Source: Gemmatimonadaceae bacterium
GTDB lineage: Bacteria; Gemmatimonadota; Gemmatimonadetes; Gemmatimonadales; Gemmatimonadaceae
Direction of reading: 5' to 3'
Assembly: GCA_020851035.1 (NCBI GenBank)
Contig: JADZDM010000005.1
Coordinates: 496,001-560,000, forward strand
Length of the DNA stretch: 64,000 bases
The notes below the pieces were generated by a model. The model saw only the letters and a program-made list of their open reading frames with translations. It made no database searches and was not told where the DNA came from. Numbering within the stretch: position 1 is the stretch's first letter; each line of letters begins with the position of its first letter. The position numbers and the translations under genes were made by a program. Of the stretch, positions 1-8,186 are shown piece after piece.

Positions 1-1740
1 AGCATAGGCATCGGGTCTGGCACTGGATGTACCGCAACCACGCTCGCGCAGCTTTTCGGGTCGACGTCCGTGGCCGGCCACACTGCGCAGCTCAACTTCT
101 CTGCGGGGCAGGCGGTCCTGTCGGGCACGGGACTCGTACCCCAGACATACGGTGGCTTGTTTCCCACAAACCTGACTTTCTACGCATTCGGACCGGCCGG
201 AACCGACGTAGTTCGCGACGCGGGCAATCCCGGCGGACGCGTTGCCATCCTCGCCTTCGTCAGTCCTGCGGATTCGAACTCCTGGCTGCTTGCCGGCATC
301 GGTAGCCAAGACTTCCTCGTGAAGATGGACTTCGCCGCTGCCACCGCGACTGCGCTGGCCGCCTACGGTCCAGCGCAGCTGATCAGCGAGCGTCGCACAC
401 TCAGGGACACCGTGAAGGCGACACTGTTGGATGCCGGGAACAACGTCGTGCCGCTCGCGGGAACTGCCGTGACCGTGAGTCTCGCATCCGGCAGCGGCAG
501 TCTCGGCGGCACCCTGACCGCTACCACGGGCAGCGATGGTGTCGCGCGCTTCCCCGATATTGTGATCACCGGTAACGGGGCCCACACGCTCAAGTTCACG
601 GCTGCCGGCCTCACGGACGCCACCCTGCCGATGCAGGTCCTGCCCCTCGCGCACCTCGAGGTGACCGCGCTTCCGACAAGCGCGTATCGTGGGCTCAGTT
701 TCACGCCTCGTATCAGCCTACGTGTCGCCGATGCATCCGGTTCGACAGTTCCACTGAACCTCGTGGACGCGCAGGTACGGGTCGCGTCCGGCCCGGGCGC
801 GCTCGCCCCGACATCGGCCACGACAGCGCGCTTCTCCGCTGGCGTGGCTCAGTTCAGCAATACGGCGATAACGGCCGACGGCCTGCATCGTCTGCGCTTC
901 ACCGTTCCATTCCTGGACTCGATCGTATCCGCAGATATCAATGTCGTCGCACCACCAGTGATCACGAGTGGCCCGGCGCTGCCAGCGGCAACCAGAGGCC
1001 AGCTTTACGATATCGTTCTTCGCACCTCTGTCGACTCGGCTGGGGTGACGTGGGTCGTCATTTCGGGCGCGGTGCCGAGCGGCCTCGCGCTCGCGCCGAA
1101 CGGTCGCCTGTCGGGGACACCGGATTCCAGCGGTACTTCCGCCTTCATGGTGCGTGCGATCAGCAGTGCGTTCGCCCCGCTAGCGAGCGTTACCGCGAAC
1201 CTCACCCTGACCGTCTCCGCAACCGCTGGCAGTACCGGTCCCCGCCTGGTCGTGCGCGGCGCTCCCGGCGCCATCCGGCGCGTGGCGGCGGATTCACTGC
1301 TCTGCGCCAGCGCCGATACCACTGCCACCACCTGCACGCTGTCCACGTCGACCGCTGTGACGGTGGTGGCGAAGGGCACGCCCACAAGTGGCTTCACGGG
1401 CTGGCAGCAGCTCTGCACTGGCCGCGCCGCGTGTGCGATCCCGGCGGGGACAGTGCAAGAACTGCACGCGGTGATGGTCCCGCTGCCGGCCATCACCACC
1501 ACGGCGGCGGAGCAGGACCTGCTCACCGGTACGGGCCTCACCAACCCCGAGCGCAGCCTGCTGGACCAGACCGGGAATGGCAACGGCCTCTACGACATCG
1601 GTGACCTGATGGCGCACCTGGAACGGAACGGTCAGTCGCTCTCGGCAAGAGTACAGGACGCCATCAACGCGAGCGATGTGCCGCTCGTACGCACATTCCG
1701 GGCGCCCGCGACGACACGGCAGCGTGGGGGCCGGCCATGA
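1..1740 (+). CDS. Secreted Ig-like-domain protein with dockerin-like tail (5' partial)
   Basis: The reading frame is open from base 1, so the true start lies upstream of the window; the GTG at 70 is only an internal codon. The visible part is a string of beta-rich Ig-like segments. Around bases 940-1220 is a putative-Ig (He_PIG/cadherin-like) unit with the typical pattern ITSGPALPAA...GLALAPNGRLSGTP. Near 1560-1625 the residues DQTGNGNGLYDIGDLMAHL resemble a dockerin or EF-hand calcium loop followed by a helix. Serine/threonine/valine-rich composition and lack of membrane segments suggest a cell-surface or secreted adhesin or binding protein. It overlaps the next gene by 4 bases (ATGA), so the two are probably co-translated. 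The ligand is unknown, and a signal peptide cannot be judged because the N-terminus is missing. Confidence 0.75.
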   Translation, partial: SIGIGSGTGCTATTLAQLFGSTSVAGHTAQLNFSAGQAVLSGTGLVPQTYGGLFPTNLTFYAFGPAGTDVVRDAGNPGGRVAILAFVSPADSNSWLLAGIGSQDFLVKMDFAAATATALAAYGPAQLISERRTLRDTVKATLLDAGNNVVPLAGTAVTVSLASGSGSLGGTLTATTGSDGVARFPDIVITGNGAHTLKFTAAGLTDATLPMQVLPLAHLEVTALPTSAYRGLSFTPRISLRVADASGSTVPLNLVDAQVRVASGPGALAPTSATTARFSAGVAQFSNTAITADGLHRLRFTVPFLDSIVSADINVVAPPVITSGPALPAATRGQLYDIVLRTSVDSAGVTWVVISGAVPSGLALAPNGRLSGTPDSSGTSAFMVRAISSAFAPLASVTANLTLTVSATAGSTGPRLVVRGAPGAIRRVAADSLLCASADTTATTCTLSTSTAVTVVAKGTPTSGFTGWQQLCTGRAACAIPAGTVQELHAVMVPLPAITTTAAEQDLLTGTGLTNPERSLLDQTGNGNGLYDIGDLMAHLERNGQSLSARVQDAINASDVPLVRTFRAPATTRQRGGRP

Positions 1741-2159
1741 ACCGAACATCAGTGGCGCTCGCCATCGTCTTCGTCTTCGGCCTTGGACTCGGCGGATGCG
1801 GTGGCGGATCGAGTGATACCCCCATCACGCCACCCCCGCCGGTGCTGCCGGGAGTGCTGGCCGTGTCGGTGCGGTCGGCGCCGGTGGAGCTGCGCGGCAT
1901 GCGACTGCGCGTCGTCGGCGCCGGGATCGGCACGCCACGGGCCGGGTCGGGCGTGCGGCTCAGCGTCGGCGGGCGCTCTGGTGACACGCTCCGCATTCTC
2001 GCGACGGGTGCACTGTCCAGCGGCACGTTCCTCGAGCTCCCCCTCGCCCGCACCGGGACGGCCGTGACCATCGACGTGCTGGACGCCGCAGGAGACCAGG
2101 TCAGCGGGTATCGCGTGATCGCGCCCGACTCGGTGCAGCTGAATCGCAACGGCGGATGA
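1737..2159 (+). CDS. Small hypothetical lipoprotein
   Basis: This encodes 140 residues. A hydrophobic N-terminus ends in a lipobox (LGGC at residues 18-21), followed by a GGGSSD and TPPPP linker, so an outer-membrane or periplasmic lipoprotein is likely. The rest (about residues 40-135) is valine/glycine-rich and beta-like, with the look of an Ig or cohesin-type fold, but I do not recognise a family. The start ATG overlaps the stop of the preceding Ig/dockerin-like protein by 4 bases. This suggests the two proteins act together at the surface; a dockerin-like tail next to a beta-sandwich lipoprotein invites an anchoring role, which is inference only. Confidence 0.7.
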   Translation: MNRTSVALAIVFVFGLGLGGCGGGSSDTPITPPPPVLPGVLAVSVRSAPVELRGMRLRVVGAGIGTPRAGSGVRLSVGGRSGDTLRILATGALSSGTFLELPLARTGTAVTIDVLDAAGDQVSGYRVIAPDSVQLNRNGG

Positions 2160-2286
2160 CGAATGGCGTCCTGCGTCGCGCGTCCGGCAACCCGGCGGTA
2201 CCCCGTGACTGCTTTCGGCTCCAGTCGCCCTGAATAACGCGACGGTAACGCACGAGCCGTAGGATCGCCGGAGCCACGACCCCGTC
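2160..2286. other. Gap with two short hairpins upstream of the SARP-like regulator
   Basis: No gene is seen in these 127 bases. They contain CCGG-CAAC-CCGG at 2184-2195 and a second small stem GACTG/CAGTC (2207-2211 with 2222-2226). The CCGGCAACC string recalls part of SAM-I type riboswitches, but the rest of that consensus is absent. Treat it as a possible structured leader and nothing firmer. Confidence 0.25.
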
Positions 2287-3096
2287 GTGCCCGAAGACGC
2301 GGGGCCACGGCGGCACCGGTGCGTACGCGCCGCAGGAGCTGGCGCTGTTCGGCGGGGGCCCGTGGTGCCTGTCTCTCCACGTCACGCGAAACTGCCCACC
2401 TCACCGATCGCCCCGAATGGAACACCCGGACGAGGTATCGGTGACGCTGCCACGCGCTCCCCGGAGCTTCCTGGCGCCGACCCGGTGATCGCGCACCATG
2501 TGCACCTCCTCGGCGGGGTGGAGTTCGACTCACCGAGTGCCGCGCGTGAGCTGCTCTCGCGCCCCGGACGCATCGCGCTTCTGGCCTGGCTTGCAGCGCA
2601 TGCTCAAACCGGCCCGCGCCAGCGCGACGAGATCATCGGGCTGTTCTGGCCGGAATCCGGGGAGGACAATGCGCGCACATCGCTGCGACAGGCGCTGCAC
2701 CTGCTGCGCCGGGCCCTGGGGGACGACGCCATCCTGAATCGCGGCACGGCGCTGCAGCTGAACACGAGTGCCGTCTCCTGTGATGTCGTCCACTTCGACC
2801 GCGCCGTGAGGAACGGCCATGACGCCGACGCGATCCGGCTCTACCGCGGCCACTTCCTCGACGGGATGATCGTGCCGGGAGCCTACGATGTGATGGAGTG
2901 GATCGCGCTGGCACAACGCCGGCGCCGTGAGCACGCGATCGCGGCGGCCATCCGCGTCGCCGAGCGGGCGATGGCGGCGGGTGACCTGCATCTGGCTGTG
3001 CGTACGGTGCAACGCGCGGCCGACCTGCTCCCGCCTGACGATCGCCTGCACGCGCGGTTGGACGAGATCGCGAGGGCGGCGCAAGGCGTGGGCTGA
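2287..3096 (+). CDS. SARP/BTAD-type transcriptional regulator
   Basis: Residues from about 67 onward fit the AfsR/SARP layout. An OmpR-like winged-helix segment (VHLLGGVEFDSPSA...RPGRIALLAWLA...QRDEIIGLFWPE...ARTSLRQALHLLRRALGD) is followed by the helical bacterial transcriptional activator domain (residues about 170-265, SCDVVHFDRAV...YRGHFLDGM...). The protein is short: no NB-ARC, TPR or adenylyl-cyclase extension follows. Three in-frame starts are possible (GTG 2287, GTG 2362, GTG 2485). The conserved domain needs only the last, so the N-terminal 66 residues may not be translated. It probably regulates by DNA binding; its target is unknown. It stands alone, ending in a convergent gap with the DUF547 gene. 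Confidence 0.75.
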   Translation: MPEDAGPRRHRCVRAAGAGAVRRGPVVPVSPRHAKLPTSPIAPNGTPGRGIGDAATRSPELPGADPVIAHHVHLLGGVEFDSPSAARELLSRPGRIALLAWLAAHAQTGPRQRDEIIGLFWPESGEDNARTSLRQALHLLRRALGDDAILNRGTALQLNTSAVSCDVVHFDRAVRNGHDADAIRLYRGHFLDGMIVPGAYDVMEWIALAQRRRREHAIAAAIRVAERAMAAGDLHLAVRTVQRAADLLPPDDRLHARLDEIARAAQGVG

Positions 3097-3210
3097 GATT
3101 GCAAAGTGGCACAGGCAGGTCGGCGGAGACGCGCTGCCGCACATCGTCGCGGCACATCCACGTTCAAGATCGAGGCTGGTACGCGTGAGCCTCCGCTCCG
3201 AACATCCCCC

Positions 3211-4017
3211 CTACCGCACCAGCCCCAGCCGCCGGCCGTTCGCGACGCTGTTCAACGACCAGTCATACGCCGTCTTCACCGCCGTGAACTCCCCGCTCTC
3301 CAGCAGCGCCTTCTCCGCCCCCGCCGGATAGTACCGCGCGATGAACCGCCCCATCGCCGCCTTCGACCCGCCGAAGTCGTCCAGGTAGTTCGAGAACGTG
3401 AACACCTGGCTGTGGTGCACCGTCCGGTTCGGCACATCCACCCGGTTCTTCGCCGGTGTCCGCGTCAGGAACGTGCGCGCCTGGTCTTCCAGCTGCGCCT
3501 CGAGGCGCGCACCGGTGTACGCCTCGCTGCGCAACGGCGGGCACCCGACCGCGGCACACACCAGCGCGAAGTGGATCCGCGGCTCGCGGAACGTGGGCCG
3601 GATGGTCCGCTGCTCGATGTCGTCCAGCGTGTACGTCCGCCCACCCACCACCGCGAACGCCTCCGACCACGGCCCCTTCAGCCGCAGCAGGCCGAGCGAC
3701 TTGTTGATGTTGCGGATCGACTCGCGTTCGCCCTTCAGGTTGATGAGCTGGATCGTGTAGGCATTGTAGGCGTTGATCCAGAACGCGAGCTGCTCTGGGC
3801 GCGGGAGCGCAGCGGGATCGGTCGAGGCCAGGAGCCGCAGGTAGCCGGCGAACGCCGGGTCGGCCGTGAACGCATCGTAGTCCACGAAGCCGTTGGTGAC
3901 GTGCGCCCGCAGCAGGCGGTCGTAGGCGCCGTGGTCCACCGCCTGGGCGCCGGGCGCCTGGCCCGCGATGACGAGCGAGGCGACGAGGGCTGAGGTGCGA
4001 AGGAAGGTGTGTCTCAT
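3211..4017 (-). CDS. Secreted DUF547 protein
   Basis: The product is 268 residues, starting with a cleavable signal peptide (residues 1 to about 26, ending AQA). The DUF547 core is clear: AFWINAYNAYTIQLI near residues 90-104, the RIHFALVCAAVGCPPLRSEAY segment around 158-176 with two conserved cysteines, and the late SNYLDDFGG region. DUF547 proteins are exported and of unknown biochemical role; the conserved N, H and C residues have led to suggestions of a thiol- or metal-dependent activity. It is the last gene of a leftward block, separated from the upstream flavoprotein gene by about 200 bases, so it may have its own promoter in 4018-4220. Confidence 0.88.
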   Translation of the reverse strand: MRHTFLRTSALVASLVIAGQAPGAQAVDHGAYDRLLRAHVTNGFVDYDAFTADPAFAGYLRLLASTDPAALPRPEQLAFWINAYNAYTIQLINLKGERESIRNINKSLGLLRLKGPWSEAFAVVGGRTYTLDDIEQRTIRPTFREPRIHFALVCAAVGCPPLRSEAYTGARLEAQLEDQARTFLTRTPAKNRVDVPNRTVHHSQVFTFSNYLDDFGGSKAAMGRFIARYYPAGAEKALLESGEFTAVKTAYDWSLNSVANGRRLGLVR

Positions 4018-4220
4018 CCGGGCAATCGGTGGGGGCGGCCGAGGTGCATGTCCACGGCAGATACGACGCGATCGGGCGGTCGGATTCTTCTCCGCCGTGT
4101 GATCACTGTTGACGATGCCTGACGATCGCCGCCATCGGAGCCGCGCATCCGCACCGCCTCAGCGCCGCGCGGGACCTGATGACGTGGCCGCGTGGCGCCG
4201 ACCCGCGCGGACCCGCCGCC

Positions 4221-5726
4221 TCACCGCAGCATCGACAGGTACCGCACGAAGAGCTTCTTCACGAACGGCGTCAGCCGCGTCCGATTGTACGCATCCCCCA
4301 CCTTCCGCAGCATCTCGCCCTGCGTGGGATAGGGGTGCATCGTCGTGGCCAGCGCCCCGAGTCCAAGCCCGTGCGTCATCGCGAGTGTCACTTCACTGAT
4401 GATGTCACCGGCGTTCGGCGCCACGATCGTGGCGCCGACGATCGTGTCCGACCCCTGCGCCACGTGCACGCGGCAGAACCCGGCCGTCTCCCCGTCCAGC
4501 CGCGCGCGATCGACGTCGTGCAGCGGCACGGTGAACGTCTGCACCGCCACGCCGGCCTGCGCCGCACTCGCCGCCGTGTGCCCGACCTGCGCCAGCTCCG
4601 GTGCGGTGTACGTCGCCCAGGGGGTGACCAGGGTGCTCAGCTTCCCCCTGCCGAAGAACAGTGCATTCCGGATCACCATCCGCGCCTGGAAGTCGGCCGC
4701 GTGCGTGAACTGCAGCGGCGAGCAGATGTCGCCCACGGCATACACCCGCGCGTTACTCGTGCGCAGTTGGTCATTCACCGTCACGCCTTTGCCGGTGTAC
4801 GTCACGCCACCGCGCTCCAGCTCCAGCCCCTCCACGTTTGGCGCCCGGCCGATTGCCACCAGAAGGGCGTCGCCCACGCTGACCTGCACGCCCCGGCTGC
4901 CGGTGGTGTGGACGTGGATCCCGTCGGACTCCTGCCGCACCTCCGTGATGGCCGCACCGGACAGGTACGTCACCCCGTCATCGAGCAGCGCCTGCTGCAC
5001 GATCGCCGCCGCATCGGCATCGTCGCGCGGCAGCACGCGTGCTCCCTTGTCGACCAGCGTGACCTGCGACCCGAACCGCGCGAACGCCTGCGCCAGCTCG
5101 CACCCGATGGGGCCGGCCCCGATGATCGCGAGGCGCGCCGGGAGCGTGGTGAGGTCGAAGATGGTCTCGTTGGTGAGATACGGGACCGTCCTGAGACCGG
5201 GGATCGGCGGCGCCGCTGCGCGTGCACCGGTCGCGATCACGGCACGACGGAAGCGCAGCGTCGCGCCACCCACGGTGATCGACTCGCGATCGGCGAACGC
5301 CCCCTGGCCGAGGAACACGTCGATGCCGAGGTCGCGGAACCGCGCCGCGCCGTCGATGGGACTCATCTCCGCGCGGATGCGGCGCATGCGCTGCATCATC
5401 GCCGCGAAGTCACCCGGCGCCTGCGGATCGAGACCTGGGCCGGCGTACTTCGCCGCGGCATGGCGGGCCGCATGCCACGAACGTGCCGCACTGATCACAC
5501 CCTTCGACGGCACGCAGCCGACGTTGAGGCAGTCGCCACCCATGAGGTGCCGCTCGATCAGCGCGACCTTCGCGCCGATCCCTGCCGCGCCCGCCGCCGT
5601 CACCAGCCCGCCGGTGCCGGCCCCGATCACCACGAGGTCGTACTTCGCCGCCGGCACGGGGTTCACCCATCCCGCCGGCGACACCTCGGCCAGGAGTGTC
5701 TCGTCCCAGTGATCGTGCTGGAGCAT
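4221..5726 (-). CDS. Flavoprotein pyridine nucleotide-disulfide oxidoreductase (mercuric reductase-like)
   Basis: This is a 501-residue class I flavoprotein disulfide reductase. The N-terminal FAD motif VVIGAGTGG (residues about 32-40) is followed by the redox-active disulfide GGDCLNVGCVPSKG (C-x4-C). An NAD(P)H motif LAIIGAGPIGCELA lies mid-protein, the second FAD contact is RVYAVGDIC, and the dimerisation domain has the HxHPYPTQGE-like segment (TTMHPYPTQGE), which replaces the HPHPT catalytic motif of lipoamide dehydrogenases. No extra N-terminal HMA domain and no C-terminal CC pair for mercury transfer is present, so a plain mercuric reductase is unlikely. This matches the 'FAD-containing oxidoreductase' often paired with TVP38 genes. 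Start ATG 5726 was chosen over upstream codons because it lies after the preceding stop with a 31-base gap. Confidence 0.9.
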   Translation of the reverse strand: MLQHDHWDETLLAEVSPAGWVNPVPAAKYDLVVIGAGTGGLVTAAGAAGIGAKVALIERHLMGGDCLNVGCVPSKGVISAARSWHAARHAAAKYAGPGLDPQAPGDFAAMMQRMRRIRAEMSPIDGAARFRDLGIDVFLGQGAFADRESITVGGATLRFRRAVIATGARAAAPPIPGLRTVPYLTNETIFDLTTLPARLAIIGAGPIGCELAQAFARFGSQVTLVDKGARVLPRDDADAAAIVQQALLDDGVTYLSGAAITEVRQESDGIHVHTTGSRGVQVSVGDALLVAIGRAPNVEGLELERGGVTYTGKGVTVNDQLRTSNARVYAVGDICSPLQFTHAADFQARMVIRNALFFGRGKLSTLVTPWATYTAPELAQVGHTAASAAQAGVAVQTFTVPLHDVDRARLDGETAGFCRVHVAQGSDTIVGATIVAPNAGDIISEVTLAMTHGLGLGALATTMHPYPTQGEMLRKVGDAYNRTRLTPFVKKLFVRYLSMLR

Positions 5727-5757
5727 GTGCGATAAGTGAGGGAGTGGTGCGGTGCGT

Positions 5758-6507
5758 TCAGCTGCCTGATGATGCGGTCGCGCTGGCCAGCGCCCGCTTC
5801 GCCATGCGTCCAACCAGCACGGCCACTGCTGCGGTGGCGGCAAGTCCGAGGCCAAGCACCAGCCAGAATCCCGCACCCCGCGCCGGCGCCGCGCCACCGG
5901 TCGCGCCGAGCACGGTGCCGGCCACCGAGCCGGTGTACACATAGAGCAACGTGCCGGGAATCATGCCGAGCGACGCGACCAGGTAGTCCACTGCGCGCAC
6001 CTGTGTCAGCCCGAGTGCGTAGTTCAGCAGGTTGAACGGGACGAGCGGCGAGAGGCGCAGCAGGAACACGATGCGACGGCCGTCGTCAGCCACGGCGCGA
6101 TCGATGGCGGCGAATCGGGGATCGCGCTGCACCCGGGCGGCCACCCAGTCGCGTGCGATGTACCGCGCCACGAGGAAGGCCAGGAACGCACCGAGCGTGG
6201 CGCCGGTGAGGACCAGCAGTGTGCCCTGCACCACGCCGAAGAGTGCCCCCGCCGCGAAGGTGAGGATCGAGGCGGGCACGAATGCCACGCAGGCGGCGGC
6301 GTACACGGCCACGAAGACCGCCGGCGCCCACGCACCGAGCGACTCGACCTGCGCGGTGAGCTGCGGCAGTGAGCCGGCCAGCCTCCGGCCGAGCACCAGC
6401 AGCAGCGCAGTGATGCCGACGATCACGACGAGACGCACGATCCCGCCACTGCGGCTGGTGACTGCCGCGACGGCGGGATCGGGGGCGGGTCTGCCAGGCT
6501 GGTTCAT
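5758..6507 (-). CDS. TVP38/TMEM64 (VTT/DedA-like) integral membrane protein
   Basis: The protein is 249 residues with 5-6 hydrophobic segments. The VTT-domain signature is visible as FVPASILTFAAGALFG (about residues 74-89), followed by GATLGAFLAFLVARYIARD and the later LLRLSPLVPFNLLNYALGLT helix-loop. Related proteins include lipid scramblase-like DedA proteins and YdjX/YdjZ, typically encoded beside a mercuric-reductase-like flavoprotein, exactly as here (31 bases apart, same strand). Possible roles are membrane lipid homeostasis or transport; the substrate is not known. Confidence 0.88.
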   Translation of the reverse strand: MNQPGRPAPDPAVAAVTSRSGGIVRLVVIVGITALLLVLGRRLAGSLPQLTAQVESLGAWAPAVFVAVYAAACVAFVPASILTFAAGALFGVVQGTLLVLTGATLGAFLAFLVARYIARDWVAARVQRDPRFAAIDRAVADDGRRIVFLLRLSPLVPFNLLNYALGLTQVRAVDYLVASLGMIPGTLLYVYTGSVAGTVLGATGGAAPARGAGFWLVLGLGLAATAAVAVLVGRMAKRALASATASSGS

Positions 6508-6571
6508 CAGATGACGCTACGGCGTGAGGGGTGTGCCCGGATCCGCCGCGCGCCCGGAGACCGCGAACCGG

Positions 6572-7357
6572 TCAGGCCGTCTGGCCACCTGCCGTGAGCG
6601 GTTCACCGCTGTCGCCCAGGCCGAGCTCGTCGTGCAGCCTGAGCTTGGCCTCGGCGATCACGGCCCGGGTCCGGTCCTTGAGCGACGTGATGTCTGCCAG
6701 GGTAAGCCCCGTGGTCTCGATTGGTTCCAGCACGCGGCAGATGGCGCGGGTGCGCTGGAACTGGAAGGTGTGCTTCGCCATGGCGCGCCGCGTGCCGGCC
6801 ACCGCGATCGGCAGGATCGGGGCGCCGTTCTCGATCGCGAGGCGGAAGGCCCCGTCCTTGAACGGCAGCAGCTCGCCGTCGGCGGTGCGGGTGCCCTCGG
6901 GGAAGATCATCACGCTGAGCTTCCGCTTCAGCTTGCCGGTGCAGCCGTTCATGGCCGATACGATGCTCTCCTTCCGGCCGCGCTTGATGGGGATGTCACC
7001 AGCCAGCCACATCATCCAGCCCAGGAACGGCACCTTGAAGAGCTGCTCCTTGCCGAGCCACTTCATCTCCCACGGCAGGAAGGAGATGAGGAAGATGTCG
7101 GCGTAACTCTCGTGGTTCGAGACCGCGACGTAGGGGCGTCGCGGGTCGGTGACGCGAAGGCCATCGGCGCGGAACGTCCACAGCGGGTTGAGCCGCACCG
7201 TCGTGACACCCACCAGCCGGAAGGTGCGGCCGGCGATGTAGCGGTCGCGGTCGAACGGCAGCGTGACCAGGAACACCGCGAGCACCACGAAGAACCCGAA
7301 GAAGATGGCCAGGACCAGCACCACCCAGTTCCAGGCGTTCAGCACTTTCTGGAGCAC
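6572..7357 (-). CDS. plsC: 1-acyl-sn-glycerol-3-phosphate acyltransferase
   Basis: The 261-residue PlsC-type acyltransferase is expected to transfer an acyl chain to the sn-2 position of lysophosphatidic acid at the inner membrane face. It has an N-terminal membrane helix (residues about 8-30, VVLVLAIFFGFFVVLAV). The catalytic NHxxxxD motif is NHESYAD. The acceptor-site motif is FPEGTR, and the downstream hydrophobic strand is APILPIAV. The start is GTG at 7357, just 3 bases after the stop of the CDGSH gene, so the two are co-transcribed. Confidence 0.9.
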   Translation of the reverse strand: MLQKVLNAWNWVVLVLAIFFGFFVVLAVFLVTLPFDRDRYIAGRTFRLVGVTTVRLNPLWTFRADGLRVTDPRRPYVAVSNHESYADIFLISFLPWEMKWLGKEQLFKVPFLGWMMWLAGDIPIKRGRKESIVSAMNGCTGKLKRKLSVMIFPEGTRTADGELLPFKDGAFRLAIENGAPILPIAVAGTRRAMAKHTFQFQRTRAICRVLEPIETTGLTLADITSLKDRTRAVIAEAKLRLHDELGLGDSGEPLTAGGQTA

Positions 7358-7360
7358 GGG

Positions 7361-7588
7361 TCAGCCGATGCTGGTGGCGCGGACGCAGGTGCCGTCGAAG
7401 CCGCTGGTCTTGTGTGCGCCGTCGCAGAACGGCTTGCGTGAGCTGGCGCCGCAGCGGCAGAGGAAGACGTTCTTGCCTTCGGGCAGCGGGATGATGGTGC
7501 CGTCGGCATCGGTGAGCGTCACCGAGGGCACATCGGCGGCGGCGATCATCAGCGGGCCGTTCGTGTTGACCTTGATCGTGATGGACAT
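7361..7588 (-). CDS. CDGSH iron-sulfur domain protein
   Basis: This 75-residue protein has the compact CDGSH [2Fe-2S] motif CRCGASSRKPFCDGAH: three cysteines and one histidine in C-x-C-x(8)-C-x(3)-H spacing. Such small proteins are cytosolic electron-transfer or Fe-S sensing factors; no partner is established. It lies between sufE (a sulfur-transfer factor) and plsC on the same strand, a context that fits Fe-S metabolism. Confidence 0.9.
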   Translation of the reverse strand: MSITIKVNTNGPLMIAAADVPSVTLTDADGTIIPLPEGKNVFLCRCGASSRKPFCDGAHKTSGFDGTCVRATSIG

Positions 7589-7709
7589 GCGGCGGGGCTG
7601 GAGGCGTACGGACGGCGGGAGGGGCGGCCGTGGTGGAGCGACGGTCAGGATAACGCCCCAGCGGGCCAGCCGTTACCCGGTGGGGCCGACCGTGACGGGG
7701 CGACCGGCG

Positions 7710-8147
7710 TCAGGTCGCGGCTGCGGCGGCGTGGCGCTTCAGGCGCTGGACCATCGCGTTCAGCCCCACCTCACGGCCAGCCAGCCCGATGTCGTGCATG
7801 AGCTGCCGCACGATGTCGCCCGGAATGGCGAGTGTGACGGCGGGGGGCTGGTCGTTCACGGCCTGGAACAGGATGGCCAGCACGGCCGCGACGGTGGGCG
7901 ACTCGCGGACGTTCACGTCGGCGTAGAAGTGCAGCGTGCCGTCCCGGACCTCGGGGAAGAGGTCCACCCGGGTCTGGCACTCCGGCACCTGGAAGGCGGC
8001 GCGATCCAGCCCGGCAAGCCGTTCGGGCAGCGGTTCCAGCTTGCGGGCGTATGCCACCAGGCTGGCCATCTTCTCCTCGCGCCCCATCGCCCGGAAGCGC
8101 GTGAGCACCTTCTCCAGTGCCGGCGGGACGATCTCCATCTGCGTCAT
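7710..8147 (-). CDS. sufE: SufE-like Fe-S assembly protein (cysteine desulfurase activator)
   Basis: The 145-residue protein fits SufE/CsdE. It has the N-terminal helix region, LPERLAGLDRAAFQVPECQTRVDL with the conserved cysteine (C58) that accepts sulfur from the SufS cysteine desulfurase, and YADVNVRESPTVAAVLAIL. ATG 8147 is the natural start: upstream in-frame sequence would run into the divergent glycosyltransferase gene 39 bases away. No other suf gene is in the window. Confidence 0.9.
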   Translation of the reverse strand: MTQMEIVPPALEKVLTRFRAMGREEKMASLVAYARKLEPLPERLAGLDRAAFQVPECQTRVDLFPEVRDGTLHFYADVNVRESPTVAAVLAILFQAVNDQPPAVTLAIPGDIVRQLMHDIGLAGREVGLNAMVQRLKRHAAAAAT

Positions 8148-8186
8148 GCGGGGAAACCTAGCGGCCCCCCGCGATATTCCCGACAT

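Noticed and set aside
2184-2226. SAM-I riboswitch
   Set aside because: Only the CCGGCAACC fragment is present; the preceding conserved helices and the rest of the consensus are missing.
4221-5726. Mercuric reductase (merA)
   Set aside because: The redox disulfide is present, but the N-terminal HMA domain, the C-terminal cysteine pair and other mer genes are absent.
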